40,739 bases of DNA from a virus: positions 1-40,739 of IMG/VR virus record IMGVR_UViG_3300005295_000038; one strand, written 5' to 3'. Each line of letters begins with the position of its first letter. The stretch's first letter is position 1. This document shows, in pieces, positions 1-6,895 of this stretch. The notes under the pieces were generated by a model that did no database searches, was not told the DNA's origin, and saw only the letters and a program-made list of their open reading frames with translations. The position numbers were made by a program, and so were the translations under genes.

Positions 1-70
1 GCCGGGTGCCACGGCACCATGACCCTGCACCCGCCGACGTACACGGCAACCGGTTCGCGGCTGAACGGGG
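1..70. repeat. Terminal direct repeat, left copy
   Basis: Bases 1-70 are identical to 40670-40739. The copy lies inside a protein-coding gene whose reading frame continues intact through the join. A short exact terminal overlap of this size is most easily explained as an assembler overlap on a circular or circularly permuted molecule, giving a unit length of about 40,669 bp. It is too short to look like a typical packaged long terminal repeat. Confidence 0.95.
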
Positions 71-89
71 AGAGGTCAGACCTCAACAT
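1..89 (-). CDS. 5' part of second tail assembly chaperone (continues from 40739)
   Basis: This is the start of the gene whose main part is at 40234-40739. Read on the minus strand, an ATG at 89-87 opens a frame that runs off position 1 and, after the 70-bp overlap is collapsed, continues to the stop at 40234. The first residues read MLRSDLSPFSREPVAVYVGG, then pass smoothly into the conserved-looking PWHPAAVWMQ segment. The frame is +1 (equivalently -2) relative to the upstream chaperone gene, which it overlaps by 14 nt (76-89). An in-frame stop lies a little upstream of the ATG, so fusion by frameshifting could only occur in a short window. ATG initiation with translational coupling looks simpler. 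Confidence 0.6.
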   Translation of the reverse strand, partial: MLRSDLSPFSREPVAVYVGGCRVMVPWHP

Positions 90-375
90 CGCCGGTATCG
101 GCGTCCTTGCGGGCCCGGTCCATCAGCTTCTTCAAGAGCTTGACGGCCACGTCCTGGAGGTCGATCTCACCCTCCACGTAGCGGTCCGTAATCTCGTCCC
201 ACTGGTCCGGCCCGGCCGCCTTCGCGAGCACCCGGAACATGGACTTGATCGTTTTCAGGTGGCCGGCACCCATGGTGCTCACGATGCTCATCCGCTCAAC
301 CTCCTCCGGGTCCAGCGGAGAGAACCGATAAGCCTTGCCCTTGATCTGCACGATGTACGTCTTGTCGTCGCCCAT
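76..375 (-). CDS. Tail assembly chaperone, first gene (G-like)
   Basis: This encodes a 99-aa acidic protein starting MGDDKTYIVQIKGKAYRF. By position, between an HK97 gp10-like gene and the tape measure gene, and by size, it is the first of the usual pair of tail assembly chaperones. These bind the tape measure protein and help polymerise the tail tube around it. It was assigned by context; the sequence carries no diagnostic motif I can name. The ATG at 375 was chosen because the residues upstream are poor; a GTG sits two codons upstream. The SD is weak. It is followed in another frame, with a 14-nt overlap, by the second chaperone gene that crosses the contig join, matching the G/GT arrangement of tailed phages. 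Confidence 0.6.
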   Translation of the reverse strand: MGDDKTYIVQIKGKAYRFSPLDPEEVERMSIVSTMGAGHLKTIKSMFRVLAKAAGPDQWDEITDRYVEGEIDLQDVAVKLLKKLMDRARKDADTGDVEV

Positions 376-385
376 GGTCACGAGT

Positions 386-793
386 CTACCGCTGACGGAA
401 CGAGTAGCCCCGGGCCGCCGCAACCTCGCGCAGCGCCCGATCCAGGAACGGCTTCGCGCGGGTGCCCGGGTGGTTGACCAGGCGCGCGTACACGACGCGC
501 CCGCCCACGCGGAAGCGAAGCGCCCGCGCGCGCCGGGGGCGGATTACGTGCGGGCGCGTGCCGTCGTTGACGTACCCGGCGTATTCCAGGTCCGAGCCGA
601 CCGTGACGCTTCCGCGCAAGGAAAAGATCCGCGGAGGCTCCGCGCGGATGGACGCGCGGAGGCGGCCGGTGTCCACTGGGGCCAGTACACGGGCCCGGTT
701 GACCACCTGCCGTGAGGCCTCCCGCAGTTCAGCCCTCGACGCGTTCGTCAGTGTCCGGCTCAGTGCTGCCCGGTCCAGCCGTACTCTCGCCAC
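386..793 (-). CDS. HK97 gp10-like tail-completion/minor tail protein
   Basis: This 135-aa basic protein contains RARVLAPVDTGRLRASI near residues 34-50 and ends in KPFLDRALREV. These are the hallmarks of the HK97-gp10/neck protein family, which acts at head-tail joining or tail completion. It sits between the small connector-associated protein and the first tail chaperone, the usual place. It starts with GTG at 793 preceded by a strong GGAGGT SD five bases away. This start means an unusually long overlap (65 nt) with the end of the upstream 66-aa gene. Confidence 0.75.
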   Translation of the reverse strand: MARVRLDRAALSRTLTNASRAELREASRQVVNRARVLAPVDTGRLRASIRAEPPRIFSLRGSVTVGSDLEYAGYVNDGTRPHVIRPRRARALRFRVGGRVVYARLVNHPGTRAKPFLDRALREVAAARGYSFRQR

Positions 794-929
794 TGACTAC
801 CTCCATGAGCCCGGCGTTCAGCCACCCCTGTACGCGCGCGTTCAGCTCGACGTCCGCTTCGTCACCGGCGACCATGCCGTTGAACGAGGTACGCACGCGC
901 ACGCGCACGGGGGTCTTCTTTGCAGCCAT
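729..929 (-). CDS. Small conserved neck-region protein
   Basis: A 66-aa protein: a basic VRVRVRTSFNGM start, a central AGDEADVELNARVQGWLNAG segment and an acidic disordered tail. Similar small proteins (short beta strands, then a helix ending 'GLMEVV') are common in actinophages between head-tail connector genes and the gp10-like gene. The function is unknown; a neck or tail-terminator accessory role is inferred only from position. The ATG at 929 was chosen because TTAGGAG lies 6-7 nt upstream; an ATG seven codons earlier lacks an SD. Its C-terminus overlaps the next gene by 65 nt. Confidence 0.65.
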   Translation of the reverse strand: MAAKKTPVRVRVRTSFNGMVAGDEADVELNARVQGWLNAGLMEVVSGESTAGPGSTEPDTDERVEG

Positions 930-937
930 GATCACTC

Positions 938-1447
938 CTAAGGACAGCATGCGTACATGCGGAGGGTAACGGTCATCGTGCCGCCGATGCAGTTGCCGTC
1001 GACCCCGAACGGTCGGTAGTCCCCTACCGCCACCTCCTCGGCCGGTGTGCCCTCAAGGCTGCCGAACGCGCAGCAGACCGCCGCCTCCATGGCGCCCTGA
1101 TCGGCGTCGAGCTGGAACGCAACGGCCTCCCACTGCTCCGCAGTCGGGACCGTCGAGGCAGACTGGGCCACCGGGGCGCAGCGCGCCACTCCGATCTCCA
1201 GCGTCAGCGTGCGCTCCTGGGAAAAGCACAACTGCCCGTCCCGCTCCCCGAGCTGCCGGACGCCGGAGATGCTGTCGATACGGACCCACCCGAGCCCGCC
1301 ACAGCACTCGTCTGACACCGTCGATAGGAGCGGGGTCACCTCGGAGCCCGCGCGCAGCATCACCTGCGCGGGCGGGTTCGGGCCCGCGGCAAGCTGCGCT
1401 GTCAGGCAGGACAAGAGGCTGTCCGCAAGGACGATGGCGGCCGTCAT
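938..1447 (-). CDS. Cysteine-rich neck protein (stopper or tail terminator candidate)
   Basis: A 169-aa protein beginning MTAAIVLADSLLSCLTAQL, an amphipathic helix typical of tail-terminator or head-closure proteins that begin by lining a ring. A beta-rich body with 10 cysteines, including three CC pairs, follows. The ATG at 1447 overlaps the stop of the adaptor gene (ATGA), so the two are translationally coupled. Order (adaptor, this gene, small protein, gp10-like) supports a head-to-tail stopper or tail terminator, but the sequence alone does not separate the two. The many cysteines are unusual for a cytoplasmically assembled particle. Confidence 0.6.
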   Translation of the reverse strand: MTAAIVLADSLLSCLTAQLAAGPNPPAQVMLRAGSEVTPLLSTVSDECCGGLGWVRIDSISGVRQLGERDGQLCFSQERTLTLEIGVARCAPVAQSASTVPTAEQWEAVAFQLDADQGAMEAAVCCAFGSLEGTPAEEVAVGDYRPFGVDGNCIGGTMTVTLRMYACCP

Positions 1448-2283
1448 CGTGCGAACCTCGGTCCTGCGATGTCGGGGCTGTAGACGCGCGAACGCTGACC
1501 CTTTCTGGCCGGGTTCACCGTGCGGATCCACAGGTCGACGTTGGCGATACCCGTGAGCCCGCTCTCCAGCAGAGTGGACGGGTCCATCACCTGTACCTCA
1601 ACCCCGTTGCGGGTCAGTGACGTCAACTGCTGCGGCAGCGTGCAGTCCTGTCCCGCGCACGCACGCGCGAACTCGACGGCGAGTTCGCCGGCCGCAAGCT
1701 GCCCCGCGCGCGGGACCGCGACGCCCCGCTGATAGGTGATGCCGAATGATCCCGGCTCATCCAGGTTGGCGTCCATGTCCTGGCAGTCCGGCCAACAGAG
1801 GCCGTCCGTACGGACCAGGACCGTGATACCGCGGTAGTTGTCGAGCCGGTATGAGGAAGAGGGGACCACGACTCCGTCAACGGTCACCTCGTCGACGACA
1901 AAGACCGGGCCAGGTAGTGCAATCTCACACGACGCGCGGCAGGAACAACCCCCTGCGCAGCTACAGTTCCGCCAGAGTCCGTTGTCGATCCACGGAATCA
2001 TCCAGGGCGCACCGGACGTCGCACCGTAGCTGACGGGGAACGTCATGTACCCGGTCGGCCCCTGGCATTTGGGCCCGCACGGCCGCAGCGTGAGGGAGCA
2101 CGGCCCGTACTGGCGGCCCGTGAGCCCCCACAGGATGTACGTCGCCCACGAAATGGCGGCGGTCTGTACGGCCGGTGCGAACGTCGCCCACACGTCATCA
2201 CAGACGACGTCCACGGGCCAGTTGCAAGGCCCCTCCTCCGCCGGAAACGTCGGCGGCGGAACCACCTGGTTGATCACGGGCAT
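1444..2283 (-). CDS. Head-to-tail adaptor, cysteine-rich
   Basis: A 279-aa protein. The first ~60 residues contain a helical adaptor-like stretch (DVWATFAPAVQTAAISWATY), consistent with gp6-type connectors that dock under the portal. The middle (about residues 60-125) is Cys-dense with CGPKC and a CSC..CSC..C cluster, and the C-terminal half is beta/helical. I count 14 cysteines. It is the first gene of the neck cluster, with SD TAGGAG 7-8 nt before ATG 2283. Known actinophage adaptors of this type are placed between capsid and stopper genes. Here a tail tube and fibre cassette intervene between it and the capsid genes. The function is inferred from order and general composition. Confidence 0.6.
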   Translation of the reverse strand: MPVINQVVPPPTFPAEEGPCNWPVDVVCDDVWATFAPAVQTAAISWATYILWGLTGRQYGPCSLTLRPCGPKCQGPTGYMTFPVSYGATSGAPWMIPWIDNGLWRNCSCAGGCSCRASCEIALPGPVFVVDEVTVDGVVVPSSSYRLDNYRGITVLVRTDGLCWPDCQDMDANLDEPGSFGITYQRGVAVPRAGQLAAGELAVEFARACAGQDCTLPQQLTSLTRNGVEVQVMDPSTLLESGLTGIANVDLWIRTVNPARKGQRSRVYSPDIAGPRFAR

Positions 2284-2291
2284 GGCGTCTC

Positions 2292-3470
2292 CTACGGGGT
2301 TGCGAACTTACCGGCCTGGATGAACACCGCCTGGGCAGGGTCGGAGAGGTTCGTTGCTGTGCGTGCCACCACAATGTAGCCCGCGAGTGCCGCGAACGAG
2401 GTGATGGGCGCCCGCACGAACGTCGCCTTGCCCACGGCCGCCACAGCCGCAGTCAGGCTGCTGTACGTGGACTGCCCGTACTGCACCGCGATCTGCGCCG
2501 ATGACACTCCGGTCGGGAACACCCACACGCGCTGAATCGTGGATGTGTTCGTACCGCCGCCGACCGGAGTCAGCACTCCGCCGACGTCATAGTTGGCGGG
2601 GTCGATGGTGGTCACGGCCGGCGGGGTCGTGATCGAAGCGGTGCGCAGGATCCGGCGCAGCGTGGCCGGGGCCTGGGCAGGGCTAGTCGTCTCGTGAGGG
2701 TTGTCCGTGAGGACGCCGGACACGAAATGCCCGGACCCGCGTACGAACAGGATCCCCGAGTCCTTGTTGAACGAGAGGTTCACCCCGTTCGGGGAGATCA
2801 GATTCCCGGACAGCTTGAGCGGGCCCACGGCGTCCATGAAGTCCGCCATCTGGTTCCCGGGCTGCCCCAGGATGACGGGCTGTGTCTGAACCTCTACTAG
2901 CGTGGCCAGGTTCGTGTCGTAGAACGAGATGCCGAGGGCCAGGTGCGTGCGCCGCTGAACGGGCGTGGCCGGCACGGCTTGCTGGGTAACGACGCCTGCA
3001 CTGTCCATCACCCAGTACGTGACCGACCGGGCCAGTGCTCCGGCGTCCAGCGGGACCACCTGGGTGGGCCGGTCGACCTTGATCGGGGTCGGCTCGACGG
3101 ACGTCAGTTCGTTGACGTCGGCGACGTACCCGACAAGGGCCTTGATCTCCACCGACTGGGGCCCCGCGATGTTCATCTCCCCGCCGGCCGCGATGCCGGT
3201 CGTGAGGTCGGCCTGTTCCTCCGTGAGTCCGACGTTGATGTCGAACGCCTCGGTGTCCAGGTGCACCCAGTACGGCCCCTCCTCCGCGTAGAACGTGAGG
3301 TACCCCGTGGGACTCGTGTTCAGCGGGTTGGGGAGCGGGATCGTACCGGCCTGGTCGGCGAACAGCGGGGCGAACGCGTTCACCTCGTGCAGGAACACGG
3401 CCGCCGGAACGTTGGCGGCAATGGCCCCGTTCGGGTACCAGTAGAGCTTGTTGTACTGGACGAGAGCCAC
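2292..3470 (-). CDS. Tail fibre / receptor-binding-like protein
   Basis: A 392-aa protein. Residues ~1-85 form a module (YPNGAIAANVPAAVFL, then PLFADQAGTIPLPNP, then GYLTFYAEEGPYWVHL) that is clearly paralogous to residues 8-75 of the gene at 4500-4961. The middle holds trimeric-fibre-like stretches (SVEIKALVGYVADVN; SGNLISPNGVNLSFNKDSGI), and the C-terminus is beta-rich. Start GTG 3470 (VALVQYNKLYW) was chosen because GGGAGGAAGG lies just upstream and reading frames further upstream are low-complexity Arg-rich shadow. It is the last gene of a four-gene fibre cassette. A host surface-binding role is inferred. Confidence 0.65.
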   Translation of the reverse strand: MALVQYNKLYWYPNGAIAANVPAAVFLHEVNAFAPLFADQAGTIPLPNPLNTSPTGYLTFYAEEGPYWVHLDTEAFDINVGLTEEQADLTTGIAAGGEMNIAGPQSVEIKALVGYVADVNELTSVEPTPIKVDRPTQVVPLDAGALARSVTYWVMDSAGVVTQQAVPATPVQRRTHLALGISFYDTNLATLVEVQTQPVILGQPGNQMADFMDAVGPLKLSGNLISPNGVNLSFNKDSGILFVRGSGHFVSGVLTDNPHETTSPAQAPATLRRILRTASITTPPAVTTIDPANYDVGGVLTPVGGGTNTSTIQRVWVFPTGVSSAQIAVQYGQSTYSSLTAAVAAVGKATFVRAPITSFAALAGYIVVARTATNLSDPAQAVFIQAGKFATP

Positions 3471-3481
3471 GGCCTTCCTCC

Positions 3482-4153
3482 CTAGGTGAGCTGTACGGAG
3501 ACGGCCGGGCCCTGAATGGTCCCCGCCGGAGTGCCAAACGATGCGGGGAGCGCACCGGCCACGCCGTCGATGTAGTAGGCGTTCAGGTTGGCGGTCATGG
3601 TGACCGCCGACTCGGTCACGTACGGGTCCCCGGTGTCCCGGGCGACAAGCCCCAGGTTGACGAGCCCGCCCTGACGGCCGAGGACCAGGTAGTGGAGCAC
3701 GGGCCGCACCACGGTGGACAGCCCGCTGATCTGCCGGATTCCGGTCACGCCCACCGTTACCGTGCCGTAATCGGCGACCAGTGTGGTCGGCAGGACACCA
3801 TCCGAGGCGTACAGGCCCATGCGCAGGCTGCCTCCTGCCACGGCCACCGTGACGCTCGCAGCCATGGCCGTGAGCGTGCACGTGCGCCCGGGCGCGAACG
3901 GAAGGGCGAACATGCGCGAGGCCGGAACGCTGGCCGAGCCGGCGGGCCCGAACGGCGGGATGACGTGCCACCCAGCCGGCCGGGGCGCCGGTACGTTGCC
4001 GATCGGGCCGACTGTGACCGGGATTCCGGCAGCCCCGTCTGAGGCGTGGACCTGGTCCAGATCGGACCGGTACCACATGTCCCCGGACGCTGTGGACGCG
4101 GGGGTAGTGGTCGTGTTGAAGAGCCGGGCCGCGACCTTGAGCAGTACGGACAT
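3482..4153 (-). CDS. Tail fibre-associated jelly-roll protein
   Basis: A 223-aa protein. After an N-terminal LFNTTTTPASTASGDMWYR segment comes a beta-sandwich-like pattern, about residues 85-160, around SLRMGLYASDGVLPTTLVAD. This resembles the 'R(M/L)G(I/L)Y..DG.PGTL..D.GTV' pattern of carbohydrate-binding jelly rolls found in many phage tail proteins. The gene at 36093-36701 has the same 'VGLYDSAGTRVA' signature. The start ATG at 4153 overlaps the stop of the upstream gene (TGATG). Probably part of the adsorption apparatus; no enzyme motif seen. Confidence 0.55.
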   Translation of the reverse strand: MSVLLKVAARLFNTTTTPASTASGDMWYRSDLDQVHASDGAAGIPVTVGPIGNVPAPRPAGWHVIPPFGPAGSASVPASRMFALPFAPGRTCTLTAMAASVTVAVAGGSLRMGLYASDGVLPTTLVADYGTVTVGVTGIRQISGLSTVVRPVLHYLVLGRQGGLVNLGLVARDTGDPYVTESAVTMTANLNAYYIDGVAGALPASFGTPAGTIQGPAVSVQLT

Positions 4154-4494
4154 CAGGCGGGCACCGGGATCACCAGCAGCCGGTACTGCGCAGCAGTCGG
4201 GGCCACGCCGAACGTGAGGCGCACGTCGTCCTCGGCCGCGCGCTCGATGGTCGGGTGCACAGTGGCGCCGGTGGCGATTTCGTACACCTGTACCAGTACG
4301 TCGAACGTCGAGAAATTGTGGCTGATCAGAAAGGTGGTCGCCACGCCGTCGCCGACGTTGGCCGCGAAGCCCTGGGGGGCAGACGCGGTGAGCTGATTGA
4401 CGTTCACCGCGTCCGTTCCGGCCACACCCGGAGCGAGTTCAGTGATCTTCAGGTTATTCATGTCGATCTGCTGGACGAACTGGACACCAGACAT
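4153..4494 (-). CDS. Short tail fibre module protein
   Basis: A 113-aa protein. It starts with a fibre-like repeat segment (MNNLKITELAPGVAGTDAVN VNQL, typical of trimeric phage fibre shafts). It ends in a beta domain with TTFLISHNFSTFDVLVQVYE, then VHPTIERAAEDDVRLTFG. The same C-terminal module, diverged, ends the neighbouring 153-aa protein (WTVAHHFGIQ, then DDETTVITFSAPTSGTAHL). Stand-alone genes of one shaft plus one tip domain suggest a modular, exchangeable fibre. SD GAGGCGG lies about 8 nt before ATG 4494. Confidence 0.55.
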   Translation of the reverse strand: MSGVQFVQQIDMNNLKITELAPGVAGTDAVNVNQLTASAPQGFAANVGDGVATTFLISHNFSTFDVLVQVYEIATGATVHPTIERAAEDDVRLTFGVAPTAAQYRLLVIPVPA

Positions 4495-4499
4495 GACGA

Positions 4500-4961
4500 C
4501 TACCGCCTCAGGTGAGCTGTACCGGATGTGGGCGCGCTGAACGTGATGACGGTCGTCTCATCATCAGGGTGTGATATCTCGGCGTTGACGGGTTCGGAGG
4601 AGACCAGGTTGGTTACGGCCGGCTGGATCCCGAAGTGGTGCGCGACGGTCCACACGGACGCGGCTACGGACTGCGTGTGGACGAACGTGTTCGGCCACGC
4701 CACATCCGGTTCGTCGGGGTGAACCAGGAGCGGAAAGATCTCCCCCGCAAGCTCGACGGTGAGCGGGCCAGGCGCCGCGTACACGTCGAGCAGTCCGTCC
4801 CCGGCCGTCGTGGTCGGGTTGGGCGCCGGGGTCAGGCCCGACTTGTCCGCGAACAAGGGGACCGGCTGGTTCCCGCCGAGCAGCCACACGGGCAGCGTGA
4901 CGTCCCCCGCCGGATTGCCATCCGGGTAGGTGATGTACTGGAAGTAGCGGATGAGCGGCAT
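4500..4961 (-). CDS. Tail fibre-like protein sharing modules with both neighbours
   Basis: A 153-aa protein with two modules. The N-terminal ~80 residues (YPDGNPAGDVTLPVWLL; PLFADKSGLTPAPNP; GLLDVYAAPGPLTVEL) match the N-terminus of the 392-aa protein at 2292-3470. The C-terminal ~60 residues match the tip domain of the 113-aa protein at 4153-4494. It therefore looks like a natural recombinant of its neighbours or their common ancestor. SD GGGGGT is weak. It is first in the cassette after the hairpin at 4975-5007, suggesting read-through control from the tail tube gene upstream. Confidence 0.55.
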   Translation of the reverse strand: MPLIRYFQYITYPDGNPAGDVTLPVWLLGGNQPVPLFADKSGLTPAPNPTTTAGDGLLDVYAAPGPLTVELAGEIFPLLVHPDEPDVAWPNTFVHTQSVAASVWTVAHHFGIQPAVTNLVSSEPVNAEISHPDDETTVITFSAPTSGTAHLRR

Positions 4962-4974
4962 GGTGACCCCCGTG

Positions 4975-5007
4975 GGCGCCTCCGCCGCGCGACGTGGCGG
5001 AGGCGCC
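4975..5007 (-). terminator. Hairpin between tail tube gene and fibre cassette
   Basis: A perfect 12-bp inverted repeat (GGCGCCTCCGCC / GGCGGAGGCGCC) with a 9-nt loop fills the gap between the stop at 5019 and the start at 4961. There is no T-tract, as is common for terminators or attenuators in high-GC genomes. It could lower fibre-gene expression relative to the tube protein. Confidence 0.65.
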
Positions 5008-5018
5008 TGGACTCGATG

Positions 5019-5702
5019 TTACGGGGCCGGCGTCAGCGTGGTGGTACCGCACGCCGGGGTCGGAAGCGGAGCACTGGTGACCTCGAAGTGCAGAACCTCG
5101 TTCGCGCCGATCGGGGTCAGGAGCTTTTCGATCGTGGCCGGGATCGCGGCGTCACGCCGGACCAGGTACGGGCCCGTACCCCACTTCGAGCCCTCGATGG
5201 CCCGCGCGGTGAACGTGAGCGTGAGTACGCCGTTCTCGATGACCCACTCCCCCCACTGCGCGTCCTTGACCCACGGGGTGAGCCAGTACCCATACTCGGT
5301 GAACCCGCCCACTGTGCAGGCCTGCCCCGGGATCCCGGACCAGATCTCCAGCGCGAAGTTCGCCGACCCGGACAGCACGGTGTCGATGCGGAAACCGACC
5401 GTGTTCGGCGTCGGAGTGGCATCGTCGGCAACGAGCGGGTCCCCGGTGACGAGGTTGATCAGGCCCGGGTCCGTCGTGCAGATGTTCAGCGCGATGTCGA
5501 TCCAGCGCAGCGCGACCGGAGACCGGTCATCGATGCACAGGTCACCGTTCGCGTCGACCTGCGAGATGTCCTCGGGGTCCTGGTAGTTCGGCGTGTAGGT
5601 ACCCGAGACGAACGCCTTCGCGGTGAGCGTCCCTCCGGCACCCGAGACGATCGCACCACAGGAGTCGAGCTTCGTGAGCCGGAGCATCTTGCCCCGGGCC
5701 AT
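5019..5702 (-). CDS. Probable major tail (tube) protein
   Basis: A 227-aa protein beginning MARGKMLRLTKLDSCGAIV. It has a beta-rich body (FVSGTYTPNYQDPEDI, then VDANGDLCI) with a 'VALRWIDIALNICTTDPGLINLVTG' block and a C-terminal Ig-like stretch ending in APLPTPACGTTTL. This overall pattern is what I know from actinophage tube proteins, where a DANGD-type motif and a 'tDP.l..lltG' block recur. There is no other tube candidate between the gp10-like gene and the tape measure, which supports the call. Start at 5702 follows the family-like MARGK; an ATG seven codons upstream overlaps the previous gene. Position among head genes is atypical. Confidence 0.6.
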   Translation of the reverse strand: MARGKMLRLTKLDSCGAIVSGAGGTLTAKAFVSGTYTPNYQDPEDISQVDANGDLCIDDRSPVALRWIDIALNICTTDPGLINLVTGDPLVADDATPTPNTVGFRIDTVLSGSANFALEIWSGIPGQACTVGGFTEYGYWLTPWVKDAQWGEWVIENGVLTLTFTARAIEGSKWGTGPYLVRRDAAIPATIEKLLTPIGANEVLHFEVTSAPLPTPACGTTTLTPAP

Positions 5703-5712
5703 GCTCACACAC

Positions 5713-5952
5713 CTAGTCGCCATCTTCGGTCACCTCTTCCTTCTTCGTACGGCGCCTTTTCGGGGCGGCCGGCGGGGTGGTGTACAGCTCGGCCAGGTAC
5801 GGCGGGACCCGGAACTCGTCCCCGTTGCTGTCCGTGCGCACGTGCGCGGGCGAGGCTGCGAGCGCGAGGAGCTCCCGCGCAGTCTCGGGGATGCGGCCCG
5901 GGGCGGGGGTCACGGTCACCCAGTCGTCGCCCATCACCAAGTCGTCGCCCAT
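5713..5952 (-). CDS. Small hypothetical protein between head and tail tube genes
   Basis: A 79-aa protein: MGDDLVMGDDWVTVTPAPGR, then a short LARELLALAASPAH-like helical region, RVPPYLAELYT, and a basic then acidic tail (PKRRRTKKEEVTEDGD). The first six residues are tandemly duplicated at DNA level around 5925-5952, giving two possible ATG starts (5952 and 5934). The first overlaps the upstream stop as TGATG. Position suggests a small head-completion or decoration partner. I recognise no family. Confidence 0.5.
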   Translation of the reverse strand: MGDDLVMGDDWVTVTPAPGRIPETARELLALAASPAHVRTDSNGDEFRVPPYLAELYTTPPAAPKRRRTKKEEVTEDGD

Positions 5953-6818
5953 CACACGGGCGCCGGGGCTGTGGCGACCGCGGGCGCGGCCAGCGGGACC
6001 TGGACGGCGAACACGTCGGGGCAGTCCCACGTCAGGCCGAACACTTCCTCGGCAACGACGTCCCACTGGTTCAGCGTCCGGTCCAGGGTCTGGGTCGGGG
6101 CTGCCTGCGGGAGGATGCCGGAGCGCCACATGTTCACGGCACCGGTCATGAACGCCCACACGAACCCGGCCGCCGGGGCGACGCCGGCGGGGCCAGTGAT
6201 GCCGTACCCGGCGCCGAAAGACCACGCCGAGTTCATCGGCGTGCGCAGCACCCCCGCACCGCCCTGGCGCACGATGAGCTGTGAGTACGCTGCGGCCCCA
6301 TACGCGGACATGTTGACGTGGATGGTGCCCGTGTAGCCGTAGACGCTGTAGAACGCCTCCTCGAGGGCCGCGATGGCGGCCCCGAACCCGGCGGCGGCCG
6401 GTACGACAACCGTGGTGCCGGCGTTCCCTGTCAGGTTCGGGTCGACCGGCACCACGGTGCCGCCCCACAGCCCGGACTCGACGAGGGTCTGCTGCGAGGT
6501 GAGGAGCTGCTGTCGTACCGCGGCCTGCATCTCGGCGCCGGTGCGCCCGACTGCACCGCAGCGCTTGCGCGCGACGGTCCAGAACGGGTTGAACGGCATC
6601 AGGTCCGAGCCCTCGACGAACGTCTTGGCCGGGTTCGAGATGCAGGTCTGGTCGTAGAGCTGTCCGTCACCGCAGTGGTCGGCGAAGTGCTGCCCGCCCG
6701 CGGCGATGAGGTGCGCATCCATCGGCTGCACGCTGCTGACGGCCGTGAACAGCCCGTAGTGGATCGGGGTCGTCGGCGGAGCCGCGACGAGCTCACGGTT
6801 CGTGATGATCTTTCCCAT
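5952..6818 (-). CDS. Second head protein (function uncertain)
   Basis: A 288-aa protein directly after the major capsid gene and its downstream hairpin, with the best SD in the block (AAAGGAGG, 5-6 nt before ATG 6818); strong expression is likely. Segments such as IAALEEAFYSVYGYTGTIHVN and VLRTPMNSAWSFGAGYGITG resemble the body of capsid-like or pentamer/decoration proteins that follow the major capsid gene in some actinophages. The C-terminus is an Ala/Pro-rich tail. Four cysteines. An additional capsid subunit (vertex or cement) is my best guess. I cannot exclude that it is a minor virion protein of other kind. Confidence 0.45.
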   Translation of the reverse strand: MGKIITNRELVAAPPTTPIHYGLFTAVSSVQPMDAHLIAAGGQHFADHCGDGQLYDQTCISNPAKTFVEGSDLMPFNPFWTVARKRCGAVGRTGAEMQAAVRQQLLTSQQTLVESGLWGGTVVPVDPNLTGNAGTTVVVPAAAGFGAAIAALEEAFYSVYGYTGTIHVNMSAYGAAAYSQLIVRQGGAGVLRTPMNSAWSFGAGYGITGPAGVAPAAGFVWAFMTGAVNMWRSGILPQAAPTQTLDRTLNQWDVVAEEVFGLTWDCPDVFAVQVPLAAPAVATAPAPV

Positions 6819-6840
6819 GGTCCCTCCTTTCAATCTGAGG

Positions 6841-6878
6841 GGCCCCGCCCGCCACAGGGACGACGAGCGGGCGGGGCC
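6841..6878 (-). terminator. Hairpin after the major capsid gene
   Basis: A perfect 12-bp GC inverted repeat (GGCCCCGCCCGC / GCGGGCGGGGCC, 14-nt loop) lies in the 77-nt gap between the capsid stop (6896) and the next start (6818). There is no T-tract. It probably acts as a partial terminator or 3' mRNA stabiliser for the capsid message. Confidence 0.7.
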
Positions 6879-6895
6879 GGTTCAGGGGGGTGGGA

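Noticed and set aside
3471-4076. Upstream extension of the 392-aa fibre frame
   Set aside because: The extension is Arg/Gly/Pro-rich shadow of the 223-aa gene. A good SD precedes GTG 3470.
5934-5952. Duplicated MGDD start as a sign of a regulatory repeat
   Set aside because: It is a short tandem duplication within one small gene. The similar start at 375 is most likely coincidence.
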